The position numbers and the translations under genes were made by a program. This document shows positions 39,175 to 48,058 of a stretch of DNA of 64,000 bases, in pieces. The stretch is from a bacterium (GTDB lineage: Bacteria > Planctomycetota > UBA1135 > UBA2386): assembly GCA_024743115.1 (NCBI GenBank), contig JANSXC010000007.1, forward strand, positions 205,523 through 269,522, read 5' to 3'. Positions within the stretch are counted from its first letter, which is position 1, and every line of letters starts with the position of its first letter. The notes under the pieces are model-generated. The model had not been told where the DNA came from. It was given only the letters and a program-made list of their open reading frames with translations, and searched no databases.

Positions 39175-39608
39175 GATTCGCCCTCCGGATCGTCGGCCGC
39201 CGCGCCGGTGTCCCCGGTGTCACGCTGGGCGAGACGCTCGGCCAGCAACGACCGCAGGGAGTCCAGCTCGTCCGGATCGAACTCACCCTCGCGCAACAGC
39301 ATGCTGACCATGTCGGCCGCGCGCCCTTCGAACGCGCGATCGACGACGTCGGTCACCATGTCGAAGCACACCTCCGTGCGCTCGACGAGCGCCCGGTAGA
39401 TGTAGGTCCGCCCTTCGGTGCGGTGGGTGACCAGCCCGCGCTTCTCCATCTTCGTGAGCATCGTGGCGATGGTCGTCGGCGCGAGCTGCCGCTCGTCCCA
39501 GAGCGCGCGGTGCACCGCCGCGACGGTCGCCTCGCGGTGCTGCCAGATGTGATCGAGGATGGCGAGCTGCAGGTCGCCGGGGTTCTTGCGGGGTTTGGCG
39601 GGCGTCAT
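39171..39608 (-). CDS. BlaI/MecI/CopY-family transcriptional repressor
   Basis: A 145-residue winged-helix repressor. Residues 8-75 are the DNA-binding domain (GDLQLAILDHIWQHREATVA, PTTIATMLTKMEKRGLVTHR); 80-125 the dimerisation helices, where BlaI proteins are cleaved. The Asp/Glu-rich tail follows. Its stop overlaps the M56 protease start by four bases. The palindromic operators at 39631-39660 lie 23 bases upstream of its ATG, so it should repress its own four- or five-gene operon. Confidence 0.93.
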   Translation of the reverse strand: MTPAKPRKNPGDLQLAILDHIWQHREATVAAVHRALWDERQLAPTTIATMLTKMEKRGLVTHRTEGRTYIYRALVERTEVCFDMVTDVVDRAFEGRAADMVSMLLREGEFDPDELDSLRSLLAERLAQRDTGDTGAAADDPEGES

Positions 39609-39630
39609 CGGAAGTGTCGGTCGGAGCGAT

Positions 39631-39660
39631 TACTACCTGATTAGTACTACCTAGGTAGTA
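39631..39660. promoter_or_regulatory. Two overlapping BlaI-type operators
   Basis: 39645-39660 is TACTACCTAGGTAGTA, a perfect 16-base palindrome resembling the TACTACA/TGTAGTA operators of BlaI/MecI. 39631-39646 (TACTACCTGATTAGTA) is an imperfect second copy, conserved in its outer TACTA/TAGTA, that shares two bases with the first. They are 14 bases apart centre to centre and directly upstream of the repressor gene, so bound dimers would block its promoter. Confidence 0.85.
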
Positions 39661-40157
39661 TTCGACTCGTCAACCCCCAAACCTCAGCAGGAACGTCAGT
39701 TCGGGCAAAGTGCCCGAGCCGACACCGCGGGCTATCAACCCCTCCGAGGGACTGATCGATTGAGTGGGAACAGACCCGGGGTCACTGGGAGGCCACCGCG
39801 AGAGGGTCTCGTTACACCCTTTCCCAGGACTTCCGCCAAACGCCGGAGGCGCGCGAGGCCTCATTGGTTGCGGCCGCCAGCTCCCACCCGGACCTGGCAC
39901 GACGGCCGTGGCCCGACCGACCCCGATCGGCCGCCGAACGCGCTCGAGCAGGCATGCATGTGTCAGGTTCCGCTCGCCGCGACGCTTGGCGCGCGGTCAC
40001 ACGAACTTGCGGTCGGCGCGCCAACTCCACCGTCAGTATCGCTTCCCACTCATTCGATCAGTTCCGTCACTGGGCGACGAACTCCGGGCCAACCTCGCGT
40101 CCGAAACGCACTACCTTGCGGCTCGAAACGCGGCTAGCATGCGCCGCACCGAAGTCG
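39661..40157. other. Divergent intergenic region upstream of the BlaI operon
   Basis: These 497 bases between the operators and the small membrane protein gene show only Arg/Pro-rich, non-convincing frames. No RNA family was recognised. It must carry the promoters for both directions. Confidence 0.4.
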
Positions 40158-40505
40158 ATGGCGGACCCCGACACCCAATCCTCTTCCACGCTGCCCCTCT
40201 GGGTGGCCGTGGCGTGCTGCGTGGCCGCGACGTTCCTGGTATTCGGCAACACGCTGCCGGCGCTCGAAGAACGGCGTGAGCTCGACCATGTCGAGACCGA
40301 CCTCGCGACCCTGCACCGGCGCTACGCCGAAGCCATCCAGCTCGCGCGCCTCGCCGGAGCACGCGGCGACTCGGCGCCCGAACTCGATCTGCAGAGCCTG
40401 TTCGTGGCGATCGACCAGAAGGGCTACACGGTCGCGGAGTTCTGCGCCGCGCACGCGTCAAAGGGCGACGCGGAGCCCGCCACGGCCGGCCCGACCGGCC
40501 GCTGA
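40158..40505 (+). CDS. Small single-helix membrane protein, function unknown
   Basis: From the ATG at 40158, 115 residues: a short cytoplasmic start, one membrane helix (about 12-30, LPLWVAVACCVAATFLVFG), a helical coiled-coil-like stretch (35-65, ALEERRELDHVETDLATLHR) and a polar end. The shape recalls bitopic cell-division proteins such as FtsL/DivIC but no motif supports that. It precedes the MoxR gene on the same strand by 181 bases. The open frame reaches further upstream without protein-like content. Confidence 0.6.
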   Translation: MADPDTQSSSTLPLWVAVACCVAATFLVFGNTLPALEERRELDHVETDLATLHRRYAEAIQLARLAGARGDSAPELDLQSLFVAIDQKGYTVAEFCAAHASKGDAEPATAGPTGR

Positions 40506-40686
40506 CGAGCCGCTCACCGCGCCGAATCGAGAAGTTTCCCCCAGAAGTTTTCCCCTACAGGGACGTCCGAGAGCGGTCAAAAAGCCGGATTTGCGACACC
40601 AACCCTCGCCCCCTGGCGAACGTATGTGCGCTATCGTCCGTTTCACTCCGCATCCCCGGTAGACCACAGACCCCGAAGAAGACGAC

Positions 40687-41754
40687 ATGAGCCAGGAATC
40701 CACCGACCCGAACGATCTGCAGCAGGTCGAGAAGCTGCGCACGGCCTACACGGCGATGAAGACGGAGATCCAGAAGGTCATCGTCGGCCAGGATCACGTC
40801 GTCGACGAGCTTTTCATGGCGCTGTTCTGCCGGGGCCACTGCCTGCTCATCGGCGTCCCGGGGCTCGCGAAGACCCTGCTCATCTCGACGCTGTCGAAGG
40901 TCCTGTCGCTGTCCTTCAACCGCATCCAGTTCACGCCCGACCTGATGCCGAGCGACATCACGGGCACCGAGGTCATCCAGGAGGACAAGACGAGCGGCAA
41001 ACGCGAGTTCAAGTTCCTGCCGGGCCCGATCTTCGCGAACGTCATCCTCGCCGACGAGATCAACCGTACGCCGCCGAAGACGCAGGCCGCGCTGCTCGAG
41101 TCGATGCAGGAGTACCAGGTGACGGTCGGCGGTGAGCGCCGCGTGCTGGAGAAGCCGTTCTTCGTGCTCGCGACCCAGAACCCGATCGAGCAGGAAGGCA
41201 CCTACCCGCTGCCCGAAGCACAGCTCGACCGCTTCATGTTCATGGTCAAGGTCGACTACCCGTCGGCCGACGAAGAGCGCGAGATCCTGCGTCGCACGAC
41301 CGAGGACCGCGACACGGACATCAAGCCGGTGCTGAGCGCCGAGGAGATCTTCGAGCTCCAGAACATCGTGCGCCGCGTGCCCATCAGCGACTCGGTGCTC
41401 GACTACGCGCTGCGCCTCGTGCGCCAGACCCGCCTCACCACGGGCGAGGCGCCGGACTGGGTCAAGGAATGGCTGCAATGGGGCGCCGGCCCGCGCGCGA
41501 GCCAGAACCTCGTGCTCGGCGCCAAGGCCCACGCGCTGCTGCGCGCCAAGGACAGCGGCCAGTTCTACGTGTCGGCCGACGACATCAAGGCCGTGGCCAA
41601 GCCGGTGCTGCGCCACCGCCTGATCACGAGCTTCGCGGCCGAAGCGGACGGCATCACGACCGACAAGGTCGTCGAGCGCCTGCTCGAAGAGGTCGATCCC
41701 AACACGAGCGCGATCGCGGCGGACGGCAAGCTGCCGAACGTGATCGCGGACTGA
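40687..41754 (+). CDS. MoxR-family AAA+ ATPase
   Basis: A 355-residue MoxR ATPase: Walker A GVPGLAKT (56-63), the MoxR insert phrase [16 protein letters not shown] (81-96), Walker [10 protein letters not shown] (119-127), sensor 1 [19 protein letters not shown] and arginine region LDRFMF. MoxR proteins are chaperone-like ATPases that act with VWA-domain partners to mature or activate protein complexes, for example methanol dehydrogenase or envelope stress systems. It is the first gene of the long plus-strand operon and precedes DUF58 and two VWA genes, the standard partner set. Overall length and motifs are normal. Confidence 0.95.
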   Translation: MSQESTDPNDLQQVEKLRTAYTAMKTEIQKVIVGQDHVVDELFMALFCRGHCLLIGVPGLAKTLLISTLSKVLSLSFNRIQFTPDLMPSDITGTEVIQEDKTSGKREFKFLPGPIFANVILADEINRTPPKTQAALLESMQEYQVTVGGERRVLEKPFFVLATQNPIEQEGTYPLPEAQLDRFMFMVKVDYPSADEEREILRRTTEDRDTDIKPVLSAEEIFELQNIVRRVPISDSVLDYALRLVRQTRLTTGEAPDWVKEWLQWGAGPRASQNLVLGAKAHALLRAKDSGQFYVSADDIKAVAKPVLRHRLITSFAAEADGITTDKVVERLLEEVDPNTSAIAADGKLPNVIAD

Positions 41755-41866
41755 CCAGCCGCGGATCGGCAGGACCGTCCGCGATCACGTTCTCGGATTG
41801 TCCGCCGATCGGGCCGATGGCGTTGACGGCAAAATACACATCTAGCCGGCACTCGATCGTCGGGGG

Positions 41867-41903
41867 CTTCGCGGGCGCGCGCCAGGGGCGCGCGGGTGCG
41901 AAG
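41867..41903 (+). other. Long stem-loop between moxR and the DUF58 gene
   Basis: The segment forms CTTCGC / GCGAAG (outer six pairs), a 3x3 internal loop (GGG/GGT), then CGCGCGCC / GGCGCGCG (eight pairs) around an AGG loop. It sits in a 265-base gap inside an otherwise tight cluster. It may act as a processing site, partial terminator or stabiliser that sets moxR expression apart from the downstream genes. Confidence 0.65.
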
Positions 41904-42019
41904 TCGCGGCGATTCTCGCGTTCGACAGCGGCTTCGCGACAATCGCCTTTTCCACGGTGTGAGCTCGTGCGTGCGACTGTGACTCTGCCCTGCGGGGCTG
42001 CTCCCCATGGAGTGGATCG

Positions 42020-42934
42020 ATGACTGAGATTCCTACCAACTATCTGGATCCGCATGTGCTCGACAAGGTCGCGCGGCTCGAGTTGCGGGCGCGGCTCGTG
42101 GTCGAGGGCTTCGTGACCGGGATGCACAAGTCGCCGTATCGCGGGTTCTCGGTCGAGTTCGCGCAGCACCGGGAGTACGTGCCCGGCGACGACCTGCGGC
42201 ACCTCGACTGGAAGATCTTCGCGAAGGCCGATCGCTACGTGATCAAGCAGTACGAGGAGGAGACCAACCTGCGGGCGCATCTGTTCCTCGACCAGAGCGA
42301 GTCGATGAACTACGCGCACGACGGCGGCATGTCGAAGTTCGACTACGCCGCGACGGGTTGCGCCGCGCTCGCCTACATGATCCAGCAGCAGGCGGACGCG
42401 GTCGGGCTGACGCTGTTCGACGAGTCGATCGTCAAGCAGGTGCCGCCGTCGAACACGCGCGCGAGCCTGGCGAACATCTTCGGGGCGCTGGAACAGGCCA
42501 AGGTGCGCGAACAAAAGACCAAGGTCGGCGGGGTGCTGCGCGAACTGTCCACGCACCTGCGCCAGCGCGGCCTCGTGATGATCTTCAGCGACCTGTTCGA
42601 CGAGCCGGAAGAAGTGCTCCGCGGCTTGCGCGAACTGCGCGGCCGCAACCACGACATCGTGGTATTCCACATCCTCGACCGCGACGAGGTCGAGTTCCCG
42701 TTCGAACGGATGACGTTGTTCGAAGGACTGGAGCAGCTGCCCGAACTGCTCTGCGATCCGAAGGCGCTGCGCGAAGCGTATCTCGAAGAGATCGAGGGCT
42801 TCGCCGAAGCCGTCCGCAAGGGCTGCCTCGCCCAGCGAATCGACTACGTCCGCGTTCAGAACGACACGCCGCTCGACGTCGTGCTCACGTCCTATCTCAG
42901 CGCGCGCGCCGCGCGCGCCAAGCGCCGCAAGTAG
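42020..42934 (+). CDS. DUF58 protein (MoxR-associated, VWA-like)
   Basis: A 304-residue soluble DUF58 protein. The defining segment is EYVPGDDLRHLDWKIFAKAD (residues 50-69) followed by YVIKQYEEETN. A degenerate VWA-like fold follows, with LFLDQSESM (DxSxS) and IFSDLFDEPEE. DUF58 proteins are constant neighbours of MoxR and are thought to be its adaptor or substrate. It has no membrane segment, unlike some family members. It lies 265 bases after moxR and 70 before the VWA protein. Confidence 0.92.
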   Translation: MTEIPTNYLDPHVLDKVARLELRARLVVEGFVTGMHKSPYRGFSVEFAQHREYVPGDDLRHLDWKIFAKADRYVIKQYEEETNLRAHLFLDQSESMNYAHDGGMSKFDYAATGCAALAYMIQQQADAVGLTLFDESIVKQVPPSNTRASLANIFGALEQAKVREQKTKVGGVLRELSTHLRQRGLVMIFSDLFDEPEEVLRGLRELRGRNHDIVVFHILDRDEVEFPFERMTLFEGLEQLPELLCDPKALREAYLEEIEGFAEAVRKGCLAQRIDYVRVQNDTPLDVVLTSYLSARAARAKRRK

Positions 42935-43004
42935 CAGCGGCAGTCGCAGCAGCCCATCGCAGCGGCCCGAAGCCGTAGCCGCCCGCCCCCGGAGTCTCCC
43001 CTCC

Positions 43005-45374
43005 TTGCAGTTCTTCAATCCAGCCCTGCTCGCCGGCGCCGCGTTGTTCGCGGTGCCGCTGATCATCCATCTGCTCAACCGCCAGCGTCACAAGCGCCGG
43101 CAATGGGCGGCGATGGAGTTCCTGCTCCGCGCCTACAAGAAGCAGCGCAACCGGCTCCGCAACGAGAACCTGCTGCTCCTGCTGCTGCGCTGCTTGATTC
43201 CGATCCTGCTCGCGCTCGCGCTCGCGCGACCGATCTTCGACAGCCTCGCGGGCCTCGCGCTCGGCAGCGGCCCGGTCCACCACCTCGTGGTGATGGACGG
43301 CACCTACAGCATGGGCCTGTCGCGGGACGGCGAGCAGAGCCCGTTCGAACGCGCGCGTAGCATGGTCGGCCGGCTGCTCGACCGGCTCGAGGGCGACGGC
43401 GGTAACGGCGGCAAGTTCACTCTCGTGTTCGCCGGTGCGCGCCCCCGCTTCCTGGTGCGCGGCGACCTCGACCTCGGCCTGGCGCGCAGCCAATGGTTCG
43501 GAATGACGCGACCGGACGACGTCGCGACCGATCTCACGGCCGCGCTGTCACAGGTCGCCGACTTCATCGACGAGAGCGTCGACCCGGACGTGCAGGTCTA
43601 CGTCTTCTCGGATCTGCAGCGACGGTCGTTCGGCGAGGCCATGGCGGCCGTCGACGCCGGCACCGGCAGCTCCAGCGGCAGCCGGGAGCCGAGCGCCCCG
43701 CCCACGGTCCCGAGTCCCCGCAGCCAGGATCCCGGCAACCCGAACCCCGCGGGCGGTGACGATGCCAGTCCCGAACTCCAGGACACGGTGCGCGACGCGA
43801 TCGAACGCCTGCAGCAACACGAACGTGCAACGCTGCACTGGATCGACGTCGGGCCATTCGCGAGCGGCAAGGAGGGTGGCCGCATCGGCAACACGCAGAT
43901 CACCGCACTCGAACTCGCGGATCCCGTCGCCGTCGCACGCACGCCGGTACGCGTCACCGCGACGCTCAAGAACCGCAGCGACATCGACGAGAACGCCGAG
44001 GTCACGCTCGACATCGACGGCAGCGAACCCATGCGCCGGATCGTCACCGTGCCGGCCGGCACCGAGGCGGAAGCCGAGTTCCTCGTGACGTTCCGCGAGC
44101 CGGGCTGGCGACGGGTGCGCGTCGGTGTGCAGAACGACGGCCTCGCCGCCGACGATGAACGCTTCCTCGCGATCGAGGTGCGCGACCGCGTCAAGGTACT
44201 CGTGATCGACGGCGACCCGGGCTCGGACCCGCTGCAGTCGTACGGCCACCTCTACAGCCTGGTTCTCGACCCCGATCCGCTGACCCTGCCGACGTTCTCG
44301 GTGAGCATCGTCGACACGCTGACGTTGCTCAGCGGACAGTGCAAGCCGGCGGACTTCGACGTCACGGTGCTCGCGGACGTCGACCGGGTCAACGCGCGCG
44401 CCGCGAAGCTGATCGACGATGCGCTCGCGGCCGGTCGTGGCGTGCTCGTCACCTACGGCCCCAACACGGACACCGAGAGCTACAACCTGCACCTGCATGC
44501 CGCCGGTCAGGGGCCACAGCCGTTCCGACTGCTCGGCCAGCGCGGCGGCCCCGTCGGCTCCTCCGTGCCGCGCAAACCCGTGATCACGGCCGCGGATCAC
44601 CCGGTCTTCGCCGAGTTCGAAGAAGACATCTACCGCGAGATCTTCCAGGCCGTCCCGGTGTGGCGCTGGCACGGCATCGTGCGCGATTCCCTCGCCGAGG
44701 ATGCGGTCGTCGCCGCGCGCCTCACCGACGCGTCGCGCACCCCGCTCGTGATCGCGAACACGTTCCGCGAGGGCAAGATCGCGTTCGTGACCTCGGCGCC
44801 CGCGTCGGAGTACCGCCCGGACCGCTGGAACCTGCTGCACGAACTGCCGATCGCATTCTTCGTCGTGCACGGCCTGGCCAAGTGGCTGGCGTTGCCGGCA
44901 CTCGATCCGTTCCACGTCGAGGTCGGCGCCGAACTGACGTGTTCGCTGCCCGCGCGCCCGCTCGATGTCGAGGTCCAAAAACCCGAGCGCGACGGCACCG
45001 GCAAGTCGCCGATCGCGGAGGAGGCTCGCCCGCTCACCGGTGGTCGCTTCCTGCTGCCGCCGCTGTCGGACACGCGCTTCGCGGGCTTCTACACGTTCGA
45101 CTTCGTGCTCGACCGCGAGAGCGGCCGCGAACCCGCGAGTCAGCAGTTCGCGGTGAACGTCCTGCCCGACGAGGGCGAGCTGCGGTACCTGCCCCACAGC
45201 GAAGCGCGCGAGAATGCGGGCCTCGAACGCGTCAACACGGGCCTGCCCGTGATCGCCGAAGCGATCGACGACCCCGACCGCAGCGACCTCGGCCCGTCGC
45301 TGTTACTCCTGACCCTCCTGTTCGTGCTCGGTGAAGCCGCCATGGCACGCTACGTCTCGATCCGGAGGAGCTGA
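43005..45374 (+). CDS. BatA-type membrane VWA protein (aerotolerance-like N terminus)
   Basis: A 789-residue protein from TTG 43005, with CCGGAG upstream. Residues 1-45 match the BatA N-terminal motif (FFNPALLAGAALFAVPLIIH, LLNRQRHKRRQWAAMEFLLR); helices lie near 5-24 and 56-75. A VWA domain follows with MIDAS residues D98-x-T-x-S102 (DGTYS). The middle contains an Ig-like segment and the second half a Rossmann-like amidotransferase-type fold (VKVLVIDGDPGSDPLQSYGH). The last helix is near 762-782. The C-terminal helix and TTG start are as expected in the family. It is the membrane partner for MoxR/DUF58. Confidence 0.88.
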   Translation: MQFFNPALLAGAALFAVPLIIHLLNRQRHKRRQWAAMEFLLRAYKKQRNRLRNENLLLLLLRCLIPILLALALARPIFDSLAGLALGSGPVHHLVVMDGTYSMGLSRDGEQSPFERARSMVGRLLDRLEGDGGNGGKFTLVFAGARPRFLVRGDLDLGLARSQWFGMTRPDDVATDLTAALSQVADFIDESVDPDVQVYVFSDLQRRSFGEAMAAVDAGTGSSSGSREPSAPPTVPSPRSQDPGNPNPAGGDDASPELQDTVRDAIERLQQHERATLHWIDVGPFASGKEGGRIGNTQITALELADPVAVARTPVRVTATLKNRSDIDENAEVTLDIDGSEPMRRIVTVPAGTEAEAEFLVTFREPGWRRVRVGVQNDGLAADDERFLAIEVRDRVKVLVIDGDPGSDPLQSYGHLYSLVLDPDPLTLPTFSVSIVDTLTLLSGQCKPADFDVTVLADVDRVNARAAKLIDDALAAGRGVLVTYGPNTDTESYNLHLHAAGQGPQPFRLLGQRGGPVGSSVPRKPVITAADHPVFAEFEEDIYREIFQAVPVWRWHGIVRDSLAEDAVVAARLTDASRTPLVIANTFREGKIAFVTSAPASEYRPDRWNLLHELPIAFFVVHGLAKWLALPALDPFHVEVGAELTCSLPARPLDVEVQKPERDGTGKSPIAEEARPLTGGRFLLPPLSDTRFAGFYTFDFVLDRESGREPASQQFAVNVLPDEGELRYLPHSEARENAGLERVNTGLPVIAEAIDDPDRSDLGPSLLLLTLLFVLGEAAMARYVSIRRS

Positions 45375-45378
45375 CGCA

Positions 45379-47841
45379 GTGCTGTCTTCCATGACCTCGC
45401 TCGCAGCGACCCTGCTCTGGCAGGACCCGTCCACGGCAACGAATACGCCCGAGTCCGCGACCCACGTCGAAGAAACGTTCCGGCTGCTCAACGCACCACC
45501 GCTCTGGGTCACGATCCTCGTGATCCTGCCGCTGACGGTCGCGTTCGCCTACTGGAGCTACAGCGGCCTGACCCGTCTCGAACGCCCGGTCCGCGTCACG
45601 CTGTCGATCCTGCGCTGGCTAGCGATCGCCGTCTGCCTGTTGCTCGTCTTCGAACCCGCGTTCGAACTCACGACCTATCGCAAGACGCGCCACCAGGTGC
45701 ACGTGCTCGTCGACGACAGCGCGAGTATGCAGCGCAAGGATCGCTACCCCGACGAAACCCAGCGTAGCGCGCTGACCGAGCTGACGGGCGAATCGGAGAT
45801 CGGCACACGCACCCGCCAGGAGCTCGTCGCAGCCGCGCTCGAACGCGAGAACGGCGTGCTCACCGGCCTGGCCGAGACGCACGACGTGCGGCTGTTCCGC
45901 GTGCAGCGCAAGCCGGTACCGATCCGCGCGCTGTCACAGATGACCTCGCGCGGCAACCGCACGAGCCTCGGTGACCCGCTCGACCTGCATCTCACGAGCG
46001 CGGGCAATCAGAACCTCGAGGGCGTCGTGCTGGTCAGCGACGGCCGCAACAACTCGGGCCTCGACCCGGTCGAAGTCGCGCAGAACTTCGCGATGCGCGG
46101 CATTCCGATCTACACCGTTGGCGTCGGCGATCCCGAACCGCCGCGCAACGCGTGGATCATCGGCCCACCCGGCCCCAAGGAAGCCCTCCGCGAAGAAGAG
46201 GTCGGCTTCGACATCACGCTGCGCGCCGAAGGCCTCGAGGGCAAGAGCGCTCGCATCGAGCTGCTCGGCTCCCGCGACGGCGGGCCGTTCCAGCCGCTCG
46301 CGACGCAGATGAGCGACCTGCCCGAGAACGGCGAGGGCCGCCGGGTGCGCGTATTCCATGCGTTCCGCGAAGCCGGCGACTGGACGCTCAAGTTCAAGCT
46401 CGCGCCGCAGGAGGACGAGAGCCAACTCGACGACAACGAGGACGTGCGGTTCCTGCGCGTCAACGACGAGCGCATCCGCGTGCTCTACATCGAGGACCTG
46501 CCGAACTACCGCTACCGCTACGTCAAGAACGGCCTGAAGCGCGTCGACCCGAGCATCCAGATGCAGGCGCTCCTGCTCGATGCCAGCCCACTGTTCATCC
46601 ACGAATCGAGCGACGAGCTCGAGCCACTGCAACGCCTCCCGCGCACGGAAAAGGAGCTGCTGCAGTATCACGTGATCCTGCTCGGCGAAGTGCCGCCCGA
46701 GAAGATCGCGAGCACCGAAGAGGGCATCCGCCAGTGGCTCGACATGCTCGTGAAGTTCGTCGAGTTCGGCGGTGGCGTCGGCTTCCTCGCAGGCTTCCAT
46801 CCGGACGGCTTCAGCCAGGTGTCGATGCCCGAGCGCTATCGCAACACGCCGCTGCAGGATCTGCTGCCCGTCGTGCTCGAGGATCCGGTGTGGCTGATGG
46901 CGCAGCGCCGCGAACCGAAGCCCGCGTTCCGGCCGCTACTCGACAACCCGCTGCAGCCGCACGAGATGCTGATGCTGCAACGCGACGCGAGCCTGAATCG
47001 CCGGCTCTGGCAGGAAGGCATGGCCGGCTTCCAGGTCTACCACCCCGTGCAGCGCGCCAAGCCGGGAGCCTCCGTGCTGCTGCGGCACCCGTTCGACGAG
47101 AACGCCTACGGCAAGCGCCCGCTCGCGGTCGTGAGTCCCTATCCGCGCGGCATGACGTTCTTCTTCGCGACGGACGAGACCTTCCGCTGGCGCGCGCCCT
47201 ACGGCGAGGTCTACCAGGACGCGTTCTGGCGCAACATCGTGCGCTACCTCGCACAGGGTCGCCTGCAGCGCCGCAACGACCTGCTCGAACTGACGCTCGA
47301 CAAGCTCACGATCGAGACCGGTGACAAGGTCCGCGTACAGCTGCGCATGCTCGATGCCGAGCTGCAGCCCGCGGTCTCGAGCGAGCAGCCGATCTACCTG
47401 CGCGATCAGCAGAACCAGACCGAGAAGCGCGTGCTACGCGCCGTGCCGGGTGAGCCCGGCAGCTACCAGGGCAGCTTCACGATGGCCGAGTCCGGGGCCT
47501 ACAGCTTCGTGATTTTCGCGAACGACAACCCCGCCGACACCGTGCTCGCGCGTGAGGACGTGCTCGTCAAGGTGCCCGACCAGGAGATGTCGCAGTCGAG
47601 CCAGGATCGCGAGGCCCTCGAACGCATCGCCGAGGCCAGCCGCAGCGCCGACGGCACGGGCCGGTACGTGTTCCTCGGGGACGTCGACACGCTGGTCGAG
47701 GACTTCCGTTCGCGCAAGGCGTTCGAGAGCCGGGAAGACACGAAGACCGAACCGATCTGGGACAGCGGCTGGAGCCTGCTCATCGTGCTGCTGCTCCTGG
47801 GCATCGAGTGGCTGCTACGGAAGCGCGCGCGGCTGATCTGA
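45379..47841 (+). CDS. Second large membrane VWA protein with glutamine-amidotransferase-like fold
   Basis: The GTG at 45379, with GGAGGAG eight bases before it, is chosen over the earlier frame start at 45331 since it avoids overlap and has the best binding site. The 820-residue product has two N-terminal helices (about 41-62 and 75-93), a VWA domain with a proper MIDAS (VDDSASM) and VVLVSDGRNNSG, an Ig-like section, an amidotransferase-like region (RVLYIEDLPNYRYRYVKNGL) and a final membrane helix (LLIVLLLLGIEWLL). Four bases separate it from the previous stop. It is probably a heterodimer partner of the preceding VWA protein. Confidence 0.88.
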   Translation: MLSSMTSLAATLLWQDPSTATNTPESATHVEETFRLLNAPPLWVTILVILPLTVAFAYWSYSGLTRLERPVRVTLSILRWLAIAVCLLLVFEPAFELTTYRKTRHQVHVLVDDSASMQRKDRYPDETQRSALTELTGESEIGTRTRQELVAAALERENGVLTGLAETHDVRLFRVQRKPVPIRALSQMTSRGNRTSLGDPLDLHLTSAGNQNLEGVVLVSDGRNNSGLDPVEVAQNFAMRGIPIYTVGVGDPEPPRNAWIIGPPGPKEALREEEVGFDITLRAEGLEGKSARIELLGSRDGGPFQPLATQMSDLPENGEGRRVRVFHAFREAGDWTLKFKLAPQEDESQLDDNEDVRFLRVNDERIRVLYIEDLPNYRYRYVKNGLKRVDPSIQMQALLLDASPLFIHESSDELEPLQRLPRTEKELLQYHVILLGEVPPEKIASTEEGIRQWLDMLVKFVEFGGGVGFLAGFHPDGFSQVSMPERYRNTPLQDLLPVVLEDPVWLMAQRREPKPAFRPLLDNPLQPHEMLMLQRDASLNRRLWQEGMAGFQVYHPVQRAKPGASVLLRHPFDENAYGKRPLAVVSPYPRGMTFFFATDETFRWRAPYGEVYQDAFWRNIVRYLAQGRLQRRNDLLELTLDKLTIETGDKVRVQLRMLDAELQPAVSSEQPIYLRDQQNQTEKRVLRAVPGEPGSYQGSFTMAESGAYSFVIFANDNPADTVLAREDVLVKVPDQEMSQSSQDREALERIAEASRSADGTGRYVFLGDVDTLVEDFRSRKAFESREDTKTEPIWDSGWSLLIVLLLLGIEWLLRKRARLI

Positions 47842-47842
47842 G

Positions 47843-47860
47843 GCCCGCGGGCCGGCGGGC
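47843..47860 (+). terminator. Short GC hairpin after the second VWA gene
   Basis: Two bases after the stop, GCCCGC (47843-47848) can pair with GCGGGC (47855-47860) around a six-base loop. There is no T-run. It may attenuate transcription into the next gene, which follows after a 217-base gap. Confidence 0.35.
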
Positions 47861-48058
47861 GATGCCAGGGTGAACGTCCCGGGAAGGATCCGAGCCGAAC
47901 CCTCGTAACGCCCGTTCCTACCGTATCTAGAACCGAGTGTCGTAACCGTGTCACGAGCGGGCTCGGCGCTCCCCGAAACGGCGCTGCTGGCCTAACGTTA
48001 CGGACCGCGCAGGTCGCGGGCCGATCCCGCCGATGATACCGAAGATCCTGCAACCGTG

